64,000 bases of DNA from Rhodoferax sp. (lineage in GTDB: Bacteria; Pseudomonadota; Gammaproteobacteria; Burkholderiales; Burkholderiaceae_C). Positions 1 through 11,679 of this stretch are shown one piece after another. The stretch is from positions 36,588-100,587 of the forward strand of contig NZ_JADMJN010000004.1 in the NCBI RefSeq assembly GCF_018780565.1. The letters are read 5' to 3'. The stretch's first letter is position 1. The number at the start of each line of letters is the position of its first letter. The notes beneath the pieces were generated by a model. It searched no databases, was not told where the DNA came from, and was given only the letters and a program-made list of their open reading frames with translations. Made by a program: the position numbers and the translations under genes.

Positions 1-3000
1 AATGCCCTGACGCCTTTGCTGGCGCTGGTGGCTTTGCTGTTGGGGCTGTTCGCGGTGCTGGTGACGCCACGCGAGGAAGAGCCGCAGATCAACGTCACGA
101 TGGCCAATGTGCTGATCCCGTTTCCGGGTGCCAGCAGCGCCGATGTGCAGAACATGGTGGCACGACCCGCCGAGCAGGTTCTGGGGCAGATTGCAGGGAT
201 TGAACACACCTATTCGCTGGCACGGCCAGGTCTGGCCGTGCTGATGGTGCAATTCAAGGTCGGTGTACCGCGCACTGAGGCCTTGGTGCGTCTGTATGAC
301 GTGCTCAATGCCAATCAGGACTGGTTGCCGCGCGACTTGGGTACCTTGACGCCGATTGTCAAACCGAAGGGCATTGACGATGTCCCGGTGCTTGGCATCA
401 CCTTGTGGAGTCGCGACGCCTTGCCTGCGTTCGAGCTGGAGCGGGTGGCGCATGCCCTTGAGACTGAACTCAAGGCGGTACCGGGCACCCGTGAAGTCCA
501 GACCATTGGCGGGCCGGGCCGGGCCGTGCATGTGTGGCTTGATCCGGTCCGTTTGCGCGAACGCGCAGTGGATTTACAGGGTTTGAAGCAGACGCTCGCG
601 GCTGCCAACTACGGCATGCCTTCGGGCGCGGTACTGGATACGGCTGAAAAATCAGGTCAGATGCTCAGTGTGGAGACGGGCGAGTTCCTGCGCTCGGCGC
701 AAGACGTGGGTGATCTGGTGGTGGGGGTCAGCAAGGGCTTGCCGGTCTACCTGCGCGAAGTTGCGCGTATCGAGACAGGCGCACAGATTGCGCAGCGTTA
801 TGTGTGGTTTACACCGGGTGCGGCTTACCCGCAGGCACCTGGATCGACCGGCGACCACGCGGCGGCGAGCCCCGCCAAGGCGGCTGTTGCCGCTGGCAGT
901 GTGTACCCGGCCGTGACGATCACCGTCACAAAGAAGCCGGGTGAGAATGCGGTTGATGTCGCGCGGGCCGTGCGCGCACGCGTGGCCGCGCTGAACAATT
1001 CGGTGATTCCCGGCAACATCGAAACCACGATCACGCGTGACTACGGCGAGACCGCCGCCGAAAAGGCCAACAAGCTGATCCAGAAGCTGGCATTTGCCAC
1101 CGGGTCGGTGATTCTGCTGGTCGGCTTTGCCCTGGGGCGGCGCGAAGCGGTGATTGTGGGTGCAGCGGTCATCCTCACGCTGACAGCTACCTTGTTTGCC
1201 TCCTGGGCCTGGGGCTTTACGCTCAATCGCGTGTCCCTTTTCGCACTCATTTTTTCCATCGGCATTCTGGTGGACGACGCGATTGTGGTGGTTGAAAATA
1301 TCCATCGTCACCAGCAACTGACGCCCGATGCTGCGCTCAAGGACATCATCCCGCGTGCGGTCGATGAAGTCGGCGGGCCGACCATCCTCGCGACCCTGAC
1401 GGTGATTGCAGCCTTGCTGCCGATGGCCTTTGTCTCTGGTTTGATGGGGCCTTACATGAGCCCCATCCCGATCAACTCCAGCCTCGGCATGGCCTTGTCA
1501 CTGGCGATTGCCTTCACCGTCACGCCATGGCTGGCGCTCAAATTGATGAAGCCGCACGCGCCTGCGTCCAGTCACGCGGCTGGCGCCAGTGGCCTGGGTC
1601 CGAAACTGCAAGTCGTGTTCGCCCGGGCGCTCACGCCGTTTCTGGAAAGTGCCCGCAAACGCTGGATGTTGCTGGCGGGGATTCTGGTGGCTCTCTTGCT
1701 CTCGGTCGGCCTGACTCTGGTGCAATGGGTCGTGCTGAAGATGCTGCCCTTTGACAACAAGAGCGAGTTTCAGGTGGTTGTGGAAATGCCGGCGGGAACA
1801 CCGCTGGAAAACACCGCCGCCACGCTGCATGAGTTGGGTGCATTTCTGTCGGGTCAGCCGGAGGTGTTGAATCTGCAAGCCTATGCGGGGACGGCGTCGC
1901 CGATCACCTTCAACGGACTGGTGCGCCAATACTATTTCCGCAGCGACGCCGATCAGGGCGACCTTCAGGTCAACCTGGTGGACAAGCAGCATCGCAGTGA
2001 CAAGAGTCATGTGATTGCCCAGCGGCTCAGGCCGGAGTTGGAGAAGATTGGTCTGCGCCACAACGCGCGTATCAAGGTGGTTGAGGTGCCTCCCGGCCCG
2101 CCTGTCATGTCACCCCTGGTGGCGGAGGTTTATGGTCCGGACGAAGCCGGGCGTCAGGAAACCGCACTGCGCATTGCCAAGGCATTTGCCACCACCCCCG
2201 ATATCGTGGGCGTTGATACCTCGGTCAAAGAAAACGCAGCGCGCGCTTATTTGCGTGTGCGTCGCCAGCGCGCTGAGTCCCTGGGCATTCCTGTGGCGGT
2301 GGTCGCTCAAAGCGCGGCCATGGCCCTGAGCGGCGTCGATGCAGCCTATTTGCACGACGGTCAGTCCAAGTACCCGGTGCCGGTGCGCCTGCAGTTGCCG
2401 CAGCAATCCCAGGTGGGTCTGGACTTTTTGCTGGCCGTTCCATTGCGTGCGGCCAATGGGCAAATGGTGCCCTTGTCAGAACTGGTCCAGGTGGAGCGAG
2501 GCATCATTGACAAGCCGCTGTTCACCAAGGACCTGGCCGGCGTGAGCTATGTTTATGGCGACATGGCCGGCAAATTGGACTCCCCCTTGTATGGCCTGTT
2601 TGCCATCCGCAGCAAGCTGAAGGAGGCCGCCTTGCCCGGGACCGGTGAACTCGGTGAGTACTGGATACGCCAGCCGGTTGATCCGTATCGCCAGTACAGC
2701 ATCAAATGGGATGGCGAATGGCAGATCACCTACGAGACCTTCCGCGACATGGGTGCCGCCTACGGTGTCGGGCTGATCCTGATTTATCTGCTGGTCGTGG
2801 CGCAATTTCGTAGCTACCTCACGCCGCTGGTCATCATGGCGCCCATCCCGCTCACGATGATCGGGGTGATGCCGGGTCATGCCTTGATGGGAGCCCAATT
2901 CACGGCTACCTCCATGATTGGCATGATTGCGTTGGCCGGCATCATTGTGCGCAACTCTATTTTGCTGGTGGACTTTATCGAGTTGCAGGTCAGCCAGGGC

Positions 3001-3276
3001 CTGGCCTTCAAGGATGCCGTGATTCGGTCGGCAGCGGTGCGGGCTCAACCCATCGCCTTGACTGGTTTGGCTGCCATGATTGGTGCATTCTTCATTCTGG
3101 ACGATCCGATCTTCAATGGTCTGGCGGTGTCCCTGATCTTTGGCATTCTGGTGTCGACCCTTTTGACGCTGGTGGTCATTCCGGTTCTCTATTACGCCCT
3201 TTACCGGCGCCGTATGGAAGCGCGTGCCGATGTGCCGAGTTCACCGCTGGTCCCATCGGACCCCACTCAAACCTGA
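1..3276 (+). CDS. Efflux RND transporter permease subunit (5' end outside window)
   Basis: Inner-membrane proton-driven pump of the RND superfamily (HAE1/AcrB-like), which would act with a periplasmic adaptor and an outer-membrane channel. The frame is open from base 1, so the N-terminus lies upstream; about 1090 residues are present. A periplasmic porter region starts after the first membrane segment (TPREEEPQIN). TM4 carries the paired aspartates of the proton relay (GILVDDAIVVVEN, codons near 1273), and TM10 has GIIVRNSILLVDF, where AcrB has Lys940 nearby. Two clusters of membrane helices (about 1080-1560 and 2750-3210) match the RND repeat. It lies 12 bp upstream of a sulfide:quinone oxidoreductase gene, so the two are probably co-transcribed. 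The substrate cannot be told; association with sulfur metabolism is inferred from position only. Confidence 0.93.
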   Translation, partial: NALTPLLALVALLLGLFAVLVTPREEEPQINVTMANVLIPFPGASSADVQNMVARPAEQVLGQIAGIEHTYSLARPGLAVLMVQFKVGVPRTEALVRLYDVLNANQDWLPRDLGTLTPIVKPKGIDDVPVLGITLWSRDALPAFELERVAHALETELKAVPGTREVQTIGGPGRAVHVWLDPVRLRERAVDLQGLKQTLAAANYGMPSGAVLDTAEKSGQMLSVETGEFLRSAQDVGDLVVGVSKGLPVYLREVARIETGAQIAQRYVWFTPGAAYPQAPGSTGDHAAASPAKAAVAAGSVYPAVTITVTKKPGENAVDVARAVRARVAALNNSVIPGNIETTITRDYGETAAEKANKLIQKLAFATGSVILLVGFALGRREAVIVGAAVILTLTATLFASWAWGFTLNRVSLFALIFSIGILVDDAIVVVENIHRHQQLTPDAALKDIIPRAVDEVGGPTILATLTVIAALLPMAFVSGLMGPYMSPIPINSSLGMALSLAIAFTVTPWLALKLMKPHAPASSHAAGASGLGPKLQVVFARALTPFLESARKRWMLLAGILVALLLSVGLTLVQWVVLKMLPFDNKSEFQVVVEMPAGTPLENTAATLHELGAFLSGQPEVLNLQAYAGTASPITFNGLVRQYYFRSDADQGDLQVNLVDKQHRSDKSHVIAQRLRPELEKIGLRHNARIKVVEVPPGPPVMSPLVAEVYGPDEAGRQETALRIAKAFATTPDIVGVDTSVKENAARAYLRVRRQRAESLGIPVAVVAQSAAMALSGVDAAYLHDGQSKYPVPVRLQLPQQSQVGLDFLLAVPLRAANGQMVPLSELVQVERGIIDKPLFTKDLAGVSYVYGDMAGKLDSPLYGLFAIRSKLKEAALPGTGELGEYWIRQPVDPYRQYSIKWDGEWQITYETFRDMGAAYGVGLILIYLLVVAQFRSYLTPLVIMAPIPLTMIGVMPGHALMGAQFTATSMIGMIALAGIIVRNSILLVDFIELQVSQGLAFKDAVIRSAAVRAQPIALTGLAAMIGAFFILDDPIFNGLAVSLIFGILVSTLLTLVVIPVLYYALYRRRMEARADVPSSPLVPSDPTQT

Positions 3277-4575
<1,299 letters not shown>

Positions 4576-4627
4576 ATCTTGGTGTGAGTTGTGTGGTTAT
4601 TTTTGTTTTTTTCTTAGGAGTTTCATC

Positions 4628-4852
4628 ATGACAGTTCAGCGTTATATCGTTGTTTTTGCAGGCCTCTTCATCATGATTTCTTTGGCGCTTGGCGTCGAGG
4701 GAAGTCCATTCTTCGTCAGCAAATGGGCTCTGGCCTTCACTGCATTTGTCGGTGCCAATCTGTTCCAGTCGGGGTTTACCAATTTTTGTCCGCTCGGCAT
4801 CATCCTGAAAAAGCTTGGCGTACCTGAGTCGAAAATTGGCTGCGCAAACTGA
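4628..4852 (+). CDS. DUF2892 / YgaP-like small membrane protein
   Basis: A protein of 74 residues with two membrane helices (about residues 5-22 and 30-48) and a short Cys-containing tail (NFCPLGIILKKLG and a final GCAN). This layout is the DUF2892 family, the domain that follows rhodanese in YgaP-type proteins; here it stands alone. The ATG at 4628 is chosen because a TAGGAG ribosome-binding site precedes it; an upstream in-frame start would add a run of residues unlike the family. Its place between two SQR-family genes suggests a membrane accessory role in sulfur transfer, but the function of stand-alone DUF2892 proteins is not established. Confidence 0.85.
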   Translation: MTVQRYIVVFAGLFIMISLALGVEGSPFFVSKWALAFTAFVGANLFQSGFTNFCPLGIILKKLGVPESKIGCAN

Positions 4853-4897
4853 GATCGCCCCCAAGCCAGGCCCTAGTTGCATGATTCAGGAGATTCA

Positions 4898-5344
4898 ATG
4901 AGTGATTCAGGTGTTCATGTCCGGCTGACTCAAAAGCAGGACTACCAATTTGATATCCACTTTGGCGACGGCATCCCCGTGTTGATGGGCGATGAACCTG
5001 CGCCGATGGGTGAGGGCAAAGGCCCATCGCCCGTGCAGTTGCTGGCGGGAGCCGTGGGCAACTGCTTATCGGATTCCCTGCTGTTTGCCTTGCGCAAGTT
5101 CAAGCAGGCGCCCGACCCCATTGAATGCGATGTTCACGCCGAGGTTGGACGCAATGCGGAGGGACGTCTGCGCGTGCTGTCGATCAGGGCGGTCTTGAAG
5201 CTGGGCGTGTCCGCTGCTTCCCTGGCGCATCTGGATCGTGTGCTGAGTCAGTTCGAGGCCTATTGCACCGTCACGCAGAGTGTGGGCCAGGGAATTCCTG
5301 TCAGCATCGAAGTGATCGATGCGCAGGGCATCCGGTTGAAATAA
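4898..5344 (+). CDS. OsmC family protein
   Basis: A protein of 148 residues of the OsmC/Ohr fold. The two family cysteines are present: C56 in GAVGNCLSDSLL and C123 in AYCTVTQSV. In this fold they form a thiol pair that reduces organic hydroperoxides, and some members act on persulfides. The start at 4898 follows a CAGGAG site; a longer reading frame opens at 4877 without one. The gene sits between DUF2892 and an SQR-like gene, so a role in removing sulfane sulfur or peroxides formed during sulfide oxidation is plausible but inferred. It is not a clear Ohr or OsmC proper. Confidence 0.88.
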   Translation: MSDSGVHVRLTQKQDYQFDIHFGDGIPVLMGDEPAPMGEGKGPSPVQLLAGAVGNCLSDSLLFALRKFKQAPDPIECDVHAEVGRNAEGRLRVLSIRAVLKLGVSAASLAHLDRVLSQFEAYCTVTQSVGQGIPVSIEVIDAQGIRLK

Positions 5345-5382
5345 ACAAAAGGTTGGACCATGCCAACAATGGGAGTCTGCCT

Positions 5383-6543
5383 ATGAAGACGACGGTTTCC
5401 TCGCCAGCTCGCGTGACGGTGATTGGTGCTGGCTTTGGGGCTTTGTCCACGGTGCGCGAATTGCGCAAGCGCGACGCCGCAGTGGACATCACGGTGATTT
5501 CACCGCGCGCCGAATTGCACTACCTGCCCGGCATCATCTGGATTCCAAGTGGCTTGCGCACGCGCGAGCAACTGGTGGTGCCGCTGGCCAATTTTTTCCG
5601 GCGCATGGGTGTCAAGCATGTCAGCGGGGAGGTCGCCGGCCTGCGTGACGGTGGACGGGTGGTTGATGTGTCAGTGGATGGCGTCGCGAGTGAAGTGCGC
5701 AATGATGCGCTGGTGATTGCCTCTGGCGGACGGTTCATCAAGAAGTTGCCGGGCATCGAGCACGCGCTCACCCCGTGTGAAGGCATTGCCTCGGCCGAAC
5801 GTATTCGCGACCGCTTGCAGCAGATGCAGGGCGGTACCATTGCGTGCGGTTTTGCCGGCAACCCCAATGAGCCCAGTGCGGTGCGGGGTGGCCCCATGTT
5901 TGAATTTCTGTTCGGCATTGACGAACAGCTCAAACGAGAGGGGCGGCGCGACAAATTCGAGCTGGTGTTCTTCAATCCCTCGACCGAACCGGGCAACCGG
6001 CTCGGACCCAAGGCCGTGCGGCATTTGCTTGACGAAATGGCACGGCGCAACATCCGTACTTACCTGGGGCACAAGCTCAAGAGCTTTGAGTCCGACAAGA
6101 TCATTACCGAAGGTGCCACGTTCGCTGCGGACCTGATCCTGTTCATGCCCGGCATGACTGGCAATCTGTGGTTTGACCAAACCGAACTTGCACGCTCGCC
6201 GGGGGGCTTGCTCAAAGCCGATGCAAACTGCCGCGTGGAGGGTTCTGACCGGGTGTTCGTGGTCGGGGACTCCGGCAGCTTCCCCGGGCCGGACTGGATG
6301 CCCAAGCAGGCGCATATGGCCGACCTGCAGGCGGCTGCGGCTGCGAGCAACCTGCTGGCTGCCTTGCGTGGGGAGGCCGCAACCGCGACCTTCAAAGTCG
6401 AGCTGATTTGCATCATCGATGCCATCAAGCAAGGCACGCTGGTCTGGCGCACGCCGCAACGCAACATTATTTTGCCCTCGTCCCGCTTGTTCCACTGGGC
6501 CAAGCGCGGGTTTGAGCGCCTGTATTTAAGGAGATACCAATGA
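5383..6543 (+). CDS. Second SQR-family FAD/NAD(P)-binding oxidoreductase
   Basis: A flavoprotein of 386 residues with the Rossmann motif GAGFGAL near residue 15 and an overall plan like sulfide:quinone oxidoreductase. Cysteines at 132 (TPCEGIA), 155 (IACGFAGNP) and 343 (ELICIIDAIKQG) have a spacing close to the triad of the SQR encoded at 3289, so it may keep sulfide or persulfide chemistry, although the sequences differ strongly elsewhere. The ATG at 5383 follows GGGAG; a longer in-frame opening overlaps the OsmC gene and lacks family similarity. The stop overlaps the next start by 4 nt (ATGA), which implies translational coupling to the regulator gene. Flavocytochrome-c sulfide dehydrogenase-like activity is an alternative. 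Confidence 0.85.
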   Translation: MKTTVSSPARVTVIGAGFGALSTVRELRKRDAAVDITVISPRAELHYLPGIIWIPSGLRTREQLVVPLANFFRRMGVKHVSGEVAGLRDGGRVVDVSVDGVASEVRNDALVIASGGRFIKKLPGIEHALTPCEGIASAERIRDRLQQMQGGTIACGFAGNPNEPSAVRGGPMFEFLFGIDEQLKREGRRDKFELVFFNPSTEPGNRLGPKAVRHLLDEMARRNIRTYLGHKLKSFESDKIITEGATFAADLILFMPGMTGNLWFDQTELARSPGGLLKADANCRVEGSDRVFVVGDSGSFPGPDWMPKQAHMADLQAAAAASNLLAALRGEAATATFKVELICIIDAIKQGTLVWRTPQRNIILPSSRLFHWAKRGFERLYLRRYQ

Positions 6544-6830
6544 CCGTCCTGACCGATGCTTCGTCGCGGACTGACATCCTCAACCGCCTCAAGCGTGCTG
6601 AAGGCCAAATCCGTGGCGTCCAACGCATGATCGAAGAAGGCGAGAGTTGCCTCAAGATCGGGCAGCAATTCTCGGCTGTGCGCAAAGCGCTGGACAGCAC
6701 CTACCTGCGGATGACCATGTGCTTCATGGAGCAGGAGCTCGAAGCCTGCATGCATCCGGACCCCGCTCAACGCGAAGGCCTGGACCACATGCTCAAGGAC
6801 ATGGAAAACCTGCTGGCCCGGATGGGCTAA
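6540..6830 (+). CDS. CsoR/RcnR/CstR-family transcriptional repressor
   Basis: An all-helical repressor of 96 residues (formerly DUF156) that usually binds its own operon promoter. The helix-1 signature [17 protein letters not shown] and the Cys at residue 37 (ESCLK) are typical. The copper-sensing pattern Cys-His-Cys is not intact: the position expected for His is Phe62, next to Cys61, and a further Cys lies at 70. Pairing of C37 with C70 resembles the two-cysteine persulfide sensor CstR rather than CsoR, which fits the upstream SQR genes. The assignment as a sulfur sensor is inference. The gene overlaps the upstream flavoprotein gene by 4 nt, and its stop overlaps that of mnmA on the other strand. 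Confidence 0.9.
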   Translation: MTVLTDASSRTDILNRLKRAEGQIRGVQRMIEEGESCLKIGQQFSAVRKALDSTYLRMTMCFMEQELEACMHPDPAQREGLDHMLKDMENLLARMG

Positions 6831-7939
6831 ACAATCACCCCGCCACCCAGGCACACCTCGCCGTCGTACAGGACGGCAGACTGCCCCGGCGTGACGGCCC
6901 ATTGCGGTTCAGGAAACGTCAGACTGAAAGCGTTGCCTGCGCCCGGCGCCAGTGTGCAAGGCGCGTCGGCCTGGCGGTACCGGGTCTTGGCCGCAAATTC
7001 ACCACCGGCCGGTGCCGTGCCTGCCACCCAGCTGGCGTCCTGCGCCGTCAGTGTGTGTGACTGCAGCCAGGGGTGATCGTGTCCCTGCACCACCCACAGG
7101 ATGTTTTTCTCAAGATCCTTGCGGGCCACAAACCACGGCGCGTGCTCTCCGCCGCCCTTTTGAGCGCCCTTGGCCTTGATGCCGCCAATGCCCAGTCCCT
7201 GGCGCTGGCCCAGCGTGTAAAAGCTCAAGCCCACATGTTGTCCGATGGTGCGTCCCTTTTCGTCCTTGATGGGGCCGGGTTCCCGGGCAATGTAGCGATT
7301 CAGAAAGTCGCGGAACGGGCGCTCGCCAATAAAGCAGATGCCCGTGGAATCCTTCTTTTTGGCGTTGGGCAGATTGATCTCCGCGGCGATGCGGCGCACC
7401 TCGGTCTTGTGCAGTTCACCCACCGGGAAAAGTGTCTTGGACAACTGCGCCTGATTGAGTCGGTGCAGAAAATAGCTTTGGTCCTTGGCAGGGTCAAGGC
7501 CTTTGAGCAGTTCGTGCCTGCCGCTGGCCGGGTTCAGTCGGACCCGGGCGTAATGACCGGTGGCAATTTTTTCGGCACCCAGCCGCAGGGCATGGTCCAG
7601 GAAGGCCTTGAACTTGATCTCGGCGTTGCAAAGGATATCGGGGTTGGGAGTGCGACCGGCCTGGTACTCGCGCAGAAACTCGGCAAACACCCGGTCCTTG
7701 TATTCGGCCGCGAAGTTGACGTGTTCAATTTCGATCCCGATCACGTCAGCTACAGCCGCGGCGTCCACAAAGTCGATGTTGGAAGAGCAGTATTCGGAGT
7801 CGTCATCGTCCTCCCAGTTCTTCATGAAGATGCCAACCACCTCGTAGCCCTGCTGTTTAAGCAGCCAGGCCGTGACCGCAGAGTCGACGCCCCCGCTCAA
7901 ACCCACCACCACCCTTTGTTTGCCTTGTTGCTTGTCCAT
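6827..7939 (-). CDS. mnmA: tRNA-specific 2-thiouridylase MnmA
   Basis: Makes 2-thiouridine at wobble position 34 of tRNA Lys, Glu and Gln, using ATP and sulfur relayed from a cysteine desulfurase. The 370-residue length is normal. The ATP PP-loop GLSGGVDSA is at residues 13-21. The two catalytic cysteines are C104 ([12 protein letters not shown]) and C202 ([11 protein letters not shown]), matching Cys102 and Cys199 of the E. coli enzyme. It lies 10 bp downstream of the Nudix gene on the same strand, the nudJ-mnmA order also found in E. coli, so the two are probably co-transcribed. Its stop codon overlaps the end of the convergent CsoR-family gene. Confidence 0.97.
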   Translation of the reverse strand: MDKQQGKQRVVVGLSGGVDSAVTAWLLKQQGYEVVGIFMKNWEDDDDSEYCSSNIDFVDAAAVADVIGIEIEHVNFAAEYKDRVFAEFLREYQAGRTPNPDILCNAEIKFKAFLDHALRLGAEKIATGHYARVRLNPASGRHELLKGLDPAKDQSYFLHRLNQAQLSKTLFPVGELHKTEVRRIAAEINLPNAKKKDSTGICFIGERPFRDFLNRYIAREPGPIKDEKGRTIGQHVGLSFYTLGQRQGLGIGGIKAKGAQKGGGEHAPWFVARKDLEKNILWVVQGHDHPWLQSHTLTAQDASWVAGTAPAGGEFAAKTRYRQADAPCTLAPGAGNAFSLTFPEPQWAVTPGQSAVLYDGEVCLGGGVIV

Positions 7940-7949
7940 AGAAGACGAA

Positions 7950-8459
7950 TTATCCCTGCGCCGGGTTCTGTCCCTCTATCACGGTGGGGTCGGTGTAGAG
8001 AAAATCCAGCGGGAAGCGTTGCCCCGCCAGATGGTCTTCCATACAGCGCAGCACCAATGGACTTCTGTGGCGCTGCGCACTGGCCCGGATTTCGTCGGGT
8101 GTCAGCCACAGGGTTCGCACAATGCCGGTGTCGAGTTGTCTGCCTTGCATCACCTCGCCCAATTCGCCGCAAAAGGCAAAACGCAGGTAGGTGATGTCTT
8201 CGGCGTCGGTTTGTTCACGTGCGGGGCGCTGAAAGCGGGACATATAGATACCGACCAGTTCAGTGGGTCGAAAGGTTCGGGTGGTTTCTTCCAGTGCTTC
8301 CCGGGCGCAGCCGTCGACCAGGCTTTCGCCCGGATCCAGGTGTCCGGCCGGGTTGTTGAGTTTGAGACCCTCCGGCGTATGTTCCTCAACGAGGAGAAAC
8401 TTTCCTCCCCGTTCAATGATTGCGGCGACCGTGACGCTGGGTTTCCATCGTGTGTTCAT
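7950..8459 (-). CDS. nudJ: Nudix hydrolase, NudJ-like
   Basis: A Nudix pyrophosphatase of 169 residues. The Nudix box G-x5-E-x7-RE-x2-EE is seen as GHLDPGES followed by REALEETT. The N-terminus ([22 protein letters not shown]) resembles E. coli NudJ, which cleaves nucleoside di- and triphosphates and hydroxymethylpyrimidine pyrophosphate; the position directly upstream of mnmA also matches nudJ. An in-frame TTG lies two codons upstream, but the ATG at 8459 is the better start. It is divergent from pntA, with 139 bp between the two starts. Substrate specificity is inferred. Confidence 0.88.
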   Translation of the reverse strand: MNTRWKPSVTVAAIIERGGKFLLVEEHTPEGLKLNNPAGHLDPGESLVDGCAREALEETTRTFRPTELVGIYMSRFQRPAREQTDAEDITYLRFAFCGELGEVMQGRQLDTGIVRTLWLTPDEIRASAQRHRSPLVLRCMEDHLAGQRFPLDFLYTDPTVIEGQNPAQG

Positions 8460-8598
8460 GCCCAATTATGCGCAAACCGCAGTGCGGAAGGCAGGCGACA
8501 AGTAGGCGACATTCCGGGCAGACCGGGCCCGGAAAATTTGACAAAACTCATGTAAGCTCGCGGACAGGTTCATTTTCAACTACAACAGGAGTCGCCCC

Positions 8599-10242
8599 AT
8601 GCAGACTGGCGTACCTACCGAAATGGTCAATTCTTCCTCCGGCGCGAGGTCCCAAACCGCGCAGCGCATTGGCGTTCCGCGAGAGATTTTTCCTGGCGAA
8701 AAACGTGTGGCGACCGTGCCCGAGGTGGTGGAGAAACTCATCAAGCTGGGCTTTGCGGTATCGGTCGAATCGGGTGCCGGTGAACTGGCCAACTTCAGCG
8801 ATGACACCTACCGCGCCGCTGGTGCGGATGTGGTCGAGAGTGCCGCCCAGTTGTGGGCCACGGCTGACATCGTGTTCAAAGTACGCGGCCCAAGCGCCGA
8901 CGAAGTCGGTCTGATGCGCCAGGGCGGCGCCCTGATCAGCTTTATTTGGCCGGCACAGAACCCCGAATTGATGCAACTGCTCGCCGCCAAGCAGGCGACG
9001 GTGCTGGCCATCGACGCATTGCCACGGATGTTGAGCCGCGCCCAGAAGATGGACGCCTTGACTTCCATGGCGGGCGTTACCGGTTACCGCGCCGTCATCG
9101 AGGCCGCCAACGCCTTTGGCCGCTTCTTCAATGGCCAGATCACGGCTGCGGGCAAGGTTCCGCCCGCCAAGGTCTTCATCGCCGGTGCCGGCGTTGCCGG
9201 CCTGGCAGCGATCGGTACCGCCGCAGGCCTGGGTGCCATCGTGCGCGCCAATGACACCCGTGCCGAAGTCGCTGACCAGGTCACATCACTGGGTGGCGAA
9301 TTTGTGAAGGTCGAGTACGAGGAAGAAGGCGGTGGTGGTGGCGGCTACGCCAAGGTGATGAGCGAGGGCTTTCAGAAGGCCCAGCGTGAGATGTATGCCA
9401 AGCAGGCCAAAGAGGTCGACATCATCATCACCACTGCGCTGATTCCCGGCAAGCCTGCGCCCAAACTGATCACCGCCGAGATGGTCCGCTCCATGAAGCC
9501 GGGCAGCGTCATCGTGGACATGGCTGCCGAACAGGGCGGCAACTGCGAGCTGACCGAACCGGGTCAGGCGGTCGTCAAACACGGCGTGACCATTGTCGGC
9601 TACACCGACCTGGCCTCGCGCCTGTCCAAGCAATCGTCGACGCTGTACGCCACCAACCTGTTTCGCCTCGCCGAGGAACTGTGCAAGGCCAAGGACGGCG
9701 TCGCCAACGTCAACATGGAAGACGATGCCATCCGTGGCCTGACGGTCGTCAAGGACGGCAGCATCACCTGGCCCGCTCCTGCGCCCAAGTTGCCGGCGGC
9801 CCCTCCGGCGGCAAAACCAACTGCAGCACCGGTGGCCAAAAAAGCCCATGGCCATGGCGCACCCAGCGAGCCCATGGCGGGCAACAAGCTGGCCATCATG
9901 TTCGGCGTGTCGGCAGCGTTGTTCTGGTTCGTGGGTGCCAACGCACCGGCCGCCTTCCTGGCCCACTTCACGGTGTTTGTGCTGGCCTGTTTTGTGGGCT
10001 ACATGGTGGTGTGGAATGTCAAACCGGCCCTGCACACGCCGCTGATGAGTGTGACCAATGCCATCAGCAGCATCATTGCCATTGGCGCGCTGGTGCAAAT
10101 CGCGCCGCCTTTTGCCGAGGTCGTGAACCGCCCAGAGGGCTGGATCCGTGGCTTGGCCGCCGCCGGCATTGTGCTGACCGCCATCAATATGTTTGGTGGC
10201 TTTGCCGTGACCCAGCGCATGCTGGCCATGTTCCGCAAATAA
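8599..10242 (+). CDS. pntA: NAD(P) transhydrogenase subunit alpha
   Basis: Alpha subunit (547 residues) of the proton-translocating transhydrogenase, which uses the proton gradient to make NADPH from NADH. Two parts are visible: an NAD(H)-binding domain with GAGVAGLAA at about residues 196-204 and [12 protein letters not shown] after it, and a C-terminal membrane part with four hydrophobic segments after a Pro/Ala-rich linker (about residues 395-420). Both parts are fused as in E. coli PntA (510 residues), not split into alpha1 and alpha2. About 20 extra residues precede the conserved [16 protein letters not shown]. An ACAGGAG site precedes the ATG. pntB follows after 18 bp. Confidence 0.97.
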   Translation: MQTGVPTEMVNSSSGARSQTAQRIGVPREIFPGEKRVATVPEVVEKLIKLGFAVSVESGAGELANFSDDTYRAAGADVVESAAQLWATADIVFKVRGPSADEVGLMRQGGALISFIWPAQNPELMQLLAAKQATVLAIDALPRMLSRAQKMDALTSMAGVTGYRAVIEAANAFGRFFNGQITAAGKVPPAKVFIAGAGVAGLAAIGTAAGLGAIVRANDTRAEVADQVTSLGGEFVKVEYEEEGGGGGGYAKVMSEGFQKAQREMYAKQAKEVDIIITTALIPGKPAPKLITAEMVRSMKPGSVIVDMAAEQGGNCELTEPGQAVVKHGVTIVGYTDLASRLSKQSSTLYATNLFRLAEELCKAKDGVANVNMEDDAIRGLTVVKDGSITWPAPAPKLPAAPPAAKPTAAPVAKKAHGHGAPSEPMAGNKLAIMFGVSAALFWFVGANAPAAFLAHFTVFVLACFVGYMVVWNVKPALHTPLMSVTNAISSIIAIGALVQIAPPFAEVVNRPEGWIRGLAAAGIVLTAINMFGGFAVTQRMLAMFRK

Positions 10243-10260
10243 GAAGAAAGAAGAACACCC

Positions 10261-11679
10261 ATGTCTACCAGTCTGGCAACGGCTTCCTATATTGGCGCCA
10301 CGATTCTTTTCATCCTGAGTTTGGGCGGCCTGTCCAATCAGGAGACCGCCCGCCGCGGCAACCTTTACGGCATGATTGGCATGGCCATTGCTGTGCTGGC
10401 CACAGTGTTTGGTCCGCAAGTCAGCAGTGCAGGCTATGCCTGGATTGTGGGCGCCATGGTGCTGGGCGGCGCGATTGGCCTGTATGCCGCGCGTACCGTG
10501 CAGATGACCCAGATGCCCGAGTTGGTGGCACTGATGCACAGCATGGTCGGCCTGGCCGCCATGCTGGTGGGTTATGCCACCTTCATCGATCCGCAGGCTT
10601 CTGCCGGTTTCACCGGCGCGGCCAAGGCCATCCATGAAATGGAAATTTACATTGGCGTCTTCATCGGTGCGGTCACCTTCTCGGGCTCCATCATCGCGTT
10701 TGGCAAGCTGTCGGGTCGCATTGGCGGCAGCCCGTTGCTGTTGCCCGCGCGTCACTGGCTGAACCTCACAGGTCTGTTGGTTGTGATCTGGTTCGGGCGC
10801 GCATTCCTGAACGCCCATTCGATCGAAGAAGCCATGGTGCCCATCATTGTGATGACCGTGGTGGCCCTGCTGTTTGGTATCCACATGGTGATGGCCATTG
10901 GGGGGGCGGACATGCCGGTGGTGGTGTCCATGCTCAACAGCTACTCTGGCTGGGCGGCTGCGGCGACCGGTTTCATGCTGTCCAACGATCTGCTGATTGT
11001 GATCGGTGCCCTGGTGGGCTCCAGCGGCGCCATCCTGTCCTACATCATGTGCAACGCCATGAATCGCAGTTTTATCAGCGTGATTGCCGGCGGTTTCGGT
11101 ACCACGGCAGCAGCCCCCAAGTCCGCCGGTGACGCAGCCCAACCTGCCGGTGAAGTCACCCCCGTGAACGCGACGGAGACCGCAGAACTGCTGCGCGAGG
11201 CCAAGAACGTGATCATCGTTCCCGGCTACGGCATGGCGGTGGCGCAAGCGCAGCACACGGTGTTTGAAATTACCAAGTTCCTGCGGGAAAAAGGCGTCAA
11301 CGTGCGCTTTGGCATCCATCCGGTGGCGGGTCGCATGCCCGGTCACATGAACGTGCTGCTGGCTGAGGCCAAGGTGCCTTACGACATCGTGTTTGAAATG
11401 GACGAGTTGAACGACGACTTCCCCAGCACCGACGTGACCATGGTGATTGGCGCCAATGACATCGTGAACCCCGCCGCCCAGGACGATCCGGCCAGTCCGA
11501 TTGCCGGCATGCCGGTTCTGGAGGTCTGGAAGGCCAAGACTTCCATTGTCATGAAGCGCAGCATGGCCTCGGGTTACGCGGGCGTGGACAATCCCCTGTT
11601 CTACAAAGAGAACAACCGCATGCTGTTTGGCGATGCCAAGAAGATGCTCGACGAGGTTTTGACCGCACTGAAACTCTGA
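10261..11679 (+). CDS. pntB: NAD(P) transhydrogenase subunit beta
   Basis: Beta subunit (472 residues) of the membrane transhydrogenase. The N-terminal half holds about nine hydrophobic helices forming the proton channel, and the C-terminal domain (from about residue 300) binds NADP(H), with the glycine-rich [13 protein letters not shown] and [11 protein letters not shown] segments. The length matches E. coli PntB (462). It forms an operon with pntA 18 bp upstream; a purine-rich AGAAAGAAG stretch acts as the ribosome-binding site. A partial inverted repeat GGTGGC...GCCACC lies about 10 bp after the stop, without a clear T tract. Confidence 0.97.
   Translation: MSTSLATASYIGATILFILSLGGLSNQETARRGNLYGMIGMAIAVLATVFGPQVSSAGYAWIVGAMVLGGAIGLYAARTVQMTQMPELVALMHSMVGLAAMLVGYATFIDPQASAGFTGAAKAIHEMEIYIGVFIGAVTFSGSIIAFGKLSGRIGGSPLLLPARHWLNLTGLLVVIWFGRAFLNAHSIEEAMVPIIVMTVVALLFGIHMVMAIGGADMPVVVSMLNSYSGWAAAATGFMLSNDLLIVIGALVGSSGAILSYIMCNAMNRSFISVIAGGFGTTAAAPKSAGDAAQPAGEVTPVNATETAELLREAKNVIIVPGYGMAVAQAQHTVFEITKFLREKGVNVRFGIHPVAGRMPGHMNVLLAEAKVPYDIVFEMDELNDDFPSTDVTMVIGANDIVNPAAQDDPASPIAGMPVLEVWKAKTSIVMKRSMASGYAGVDNPLFYKENNRMLFGDAKKMLDEVLTALKL

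Noticed and set aside
5352..5367. GTTGG-ACCATG-CCAAC inverted repeat upstream of the second SQR gene as CsoR-family operator
   Set aside because: Arms of only 5 bp and an internal operon position; CsoR-type operators are usually longer and at the operon promoter, which lies outside the window.
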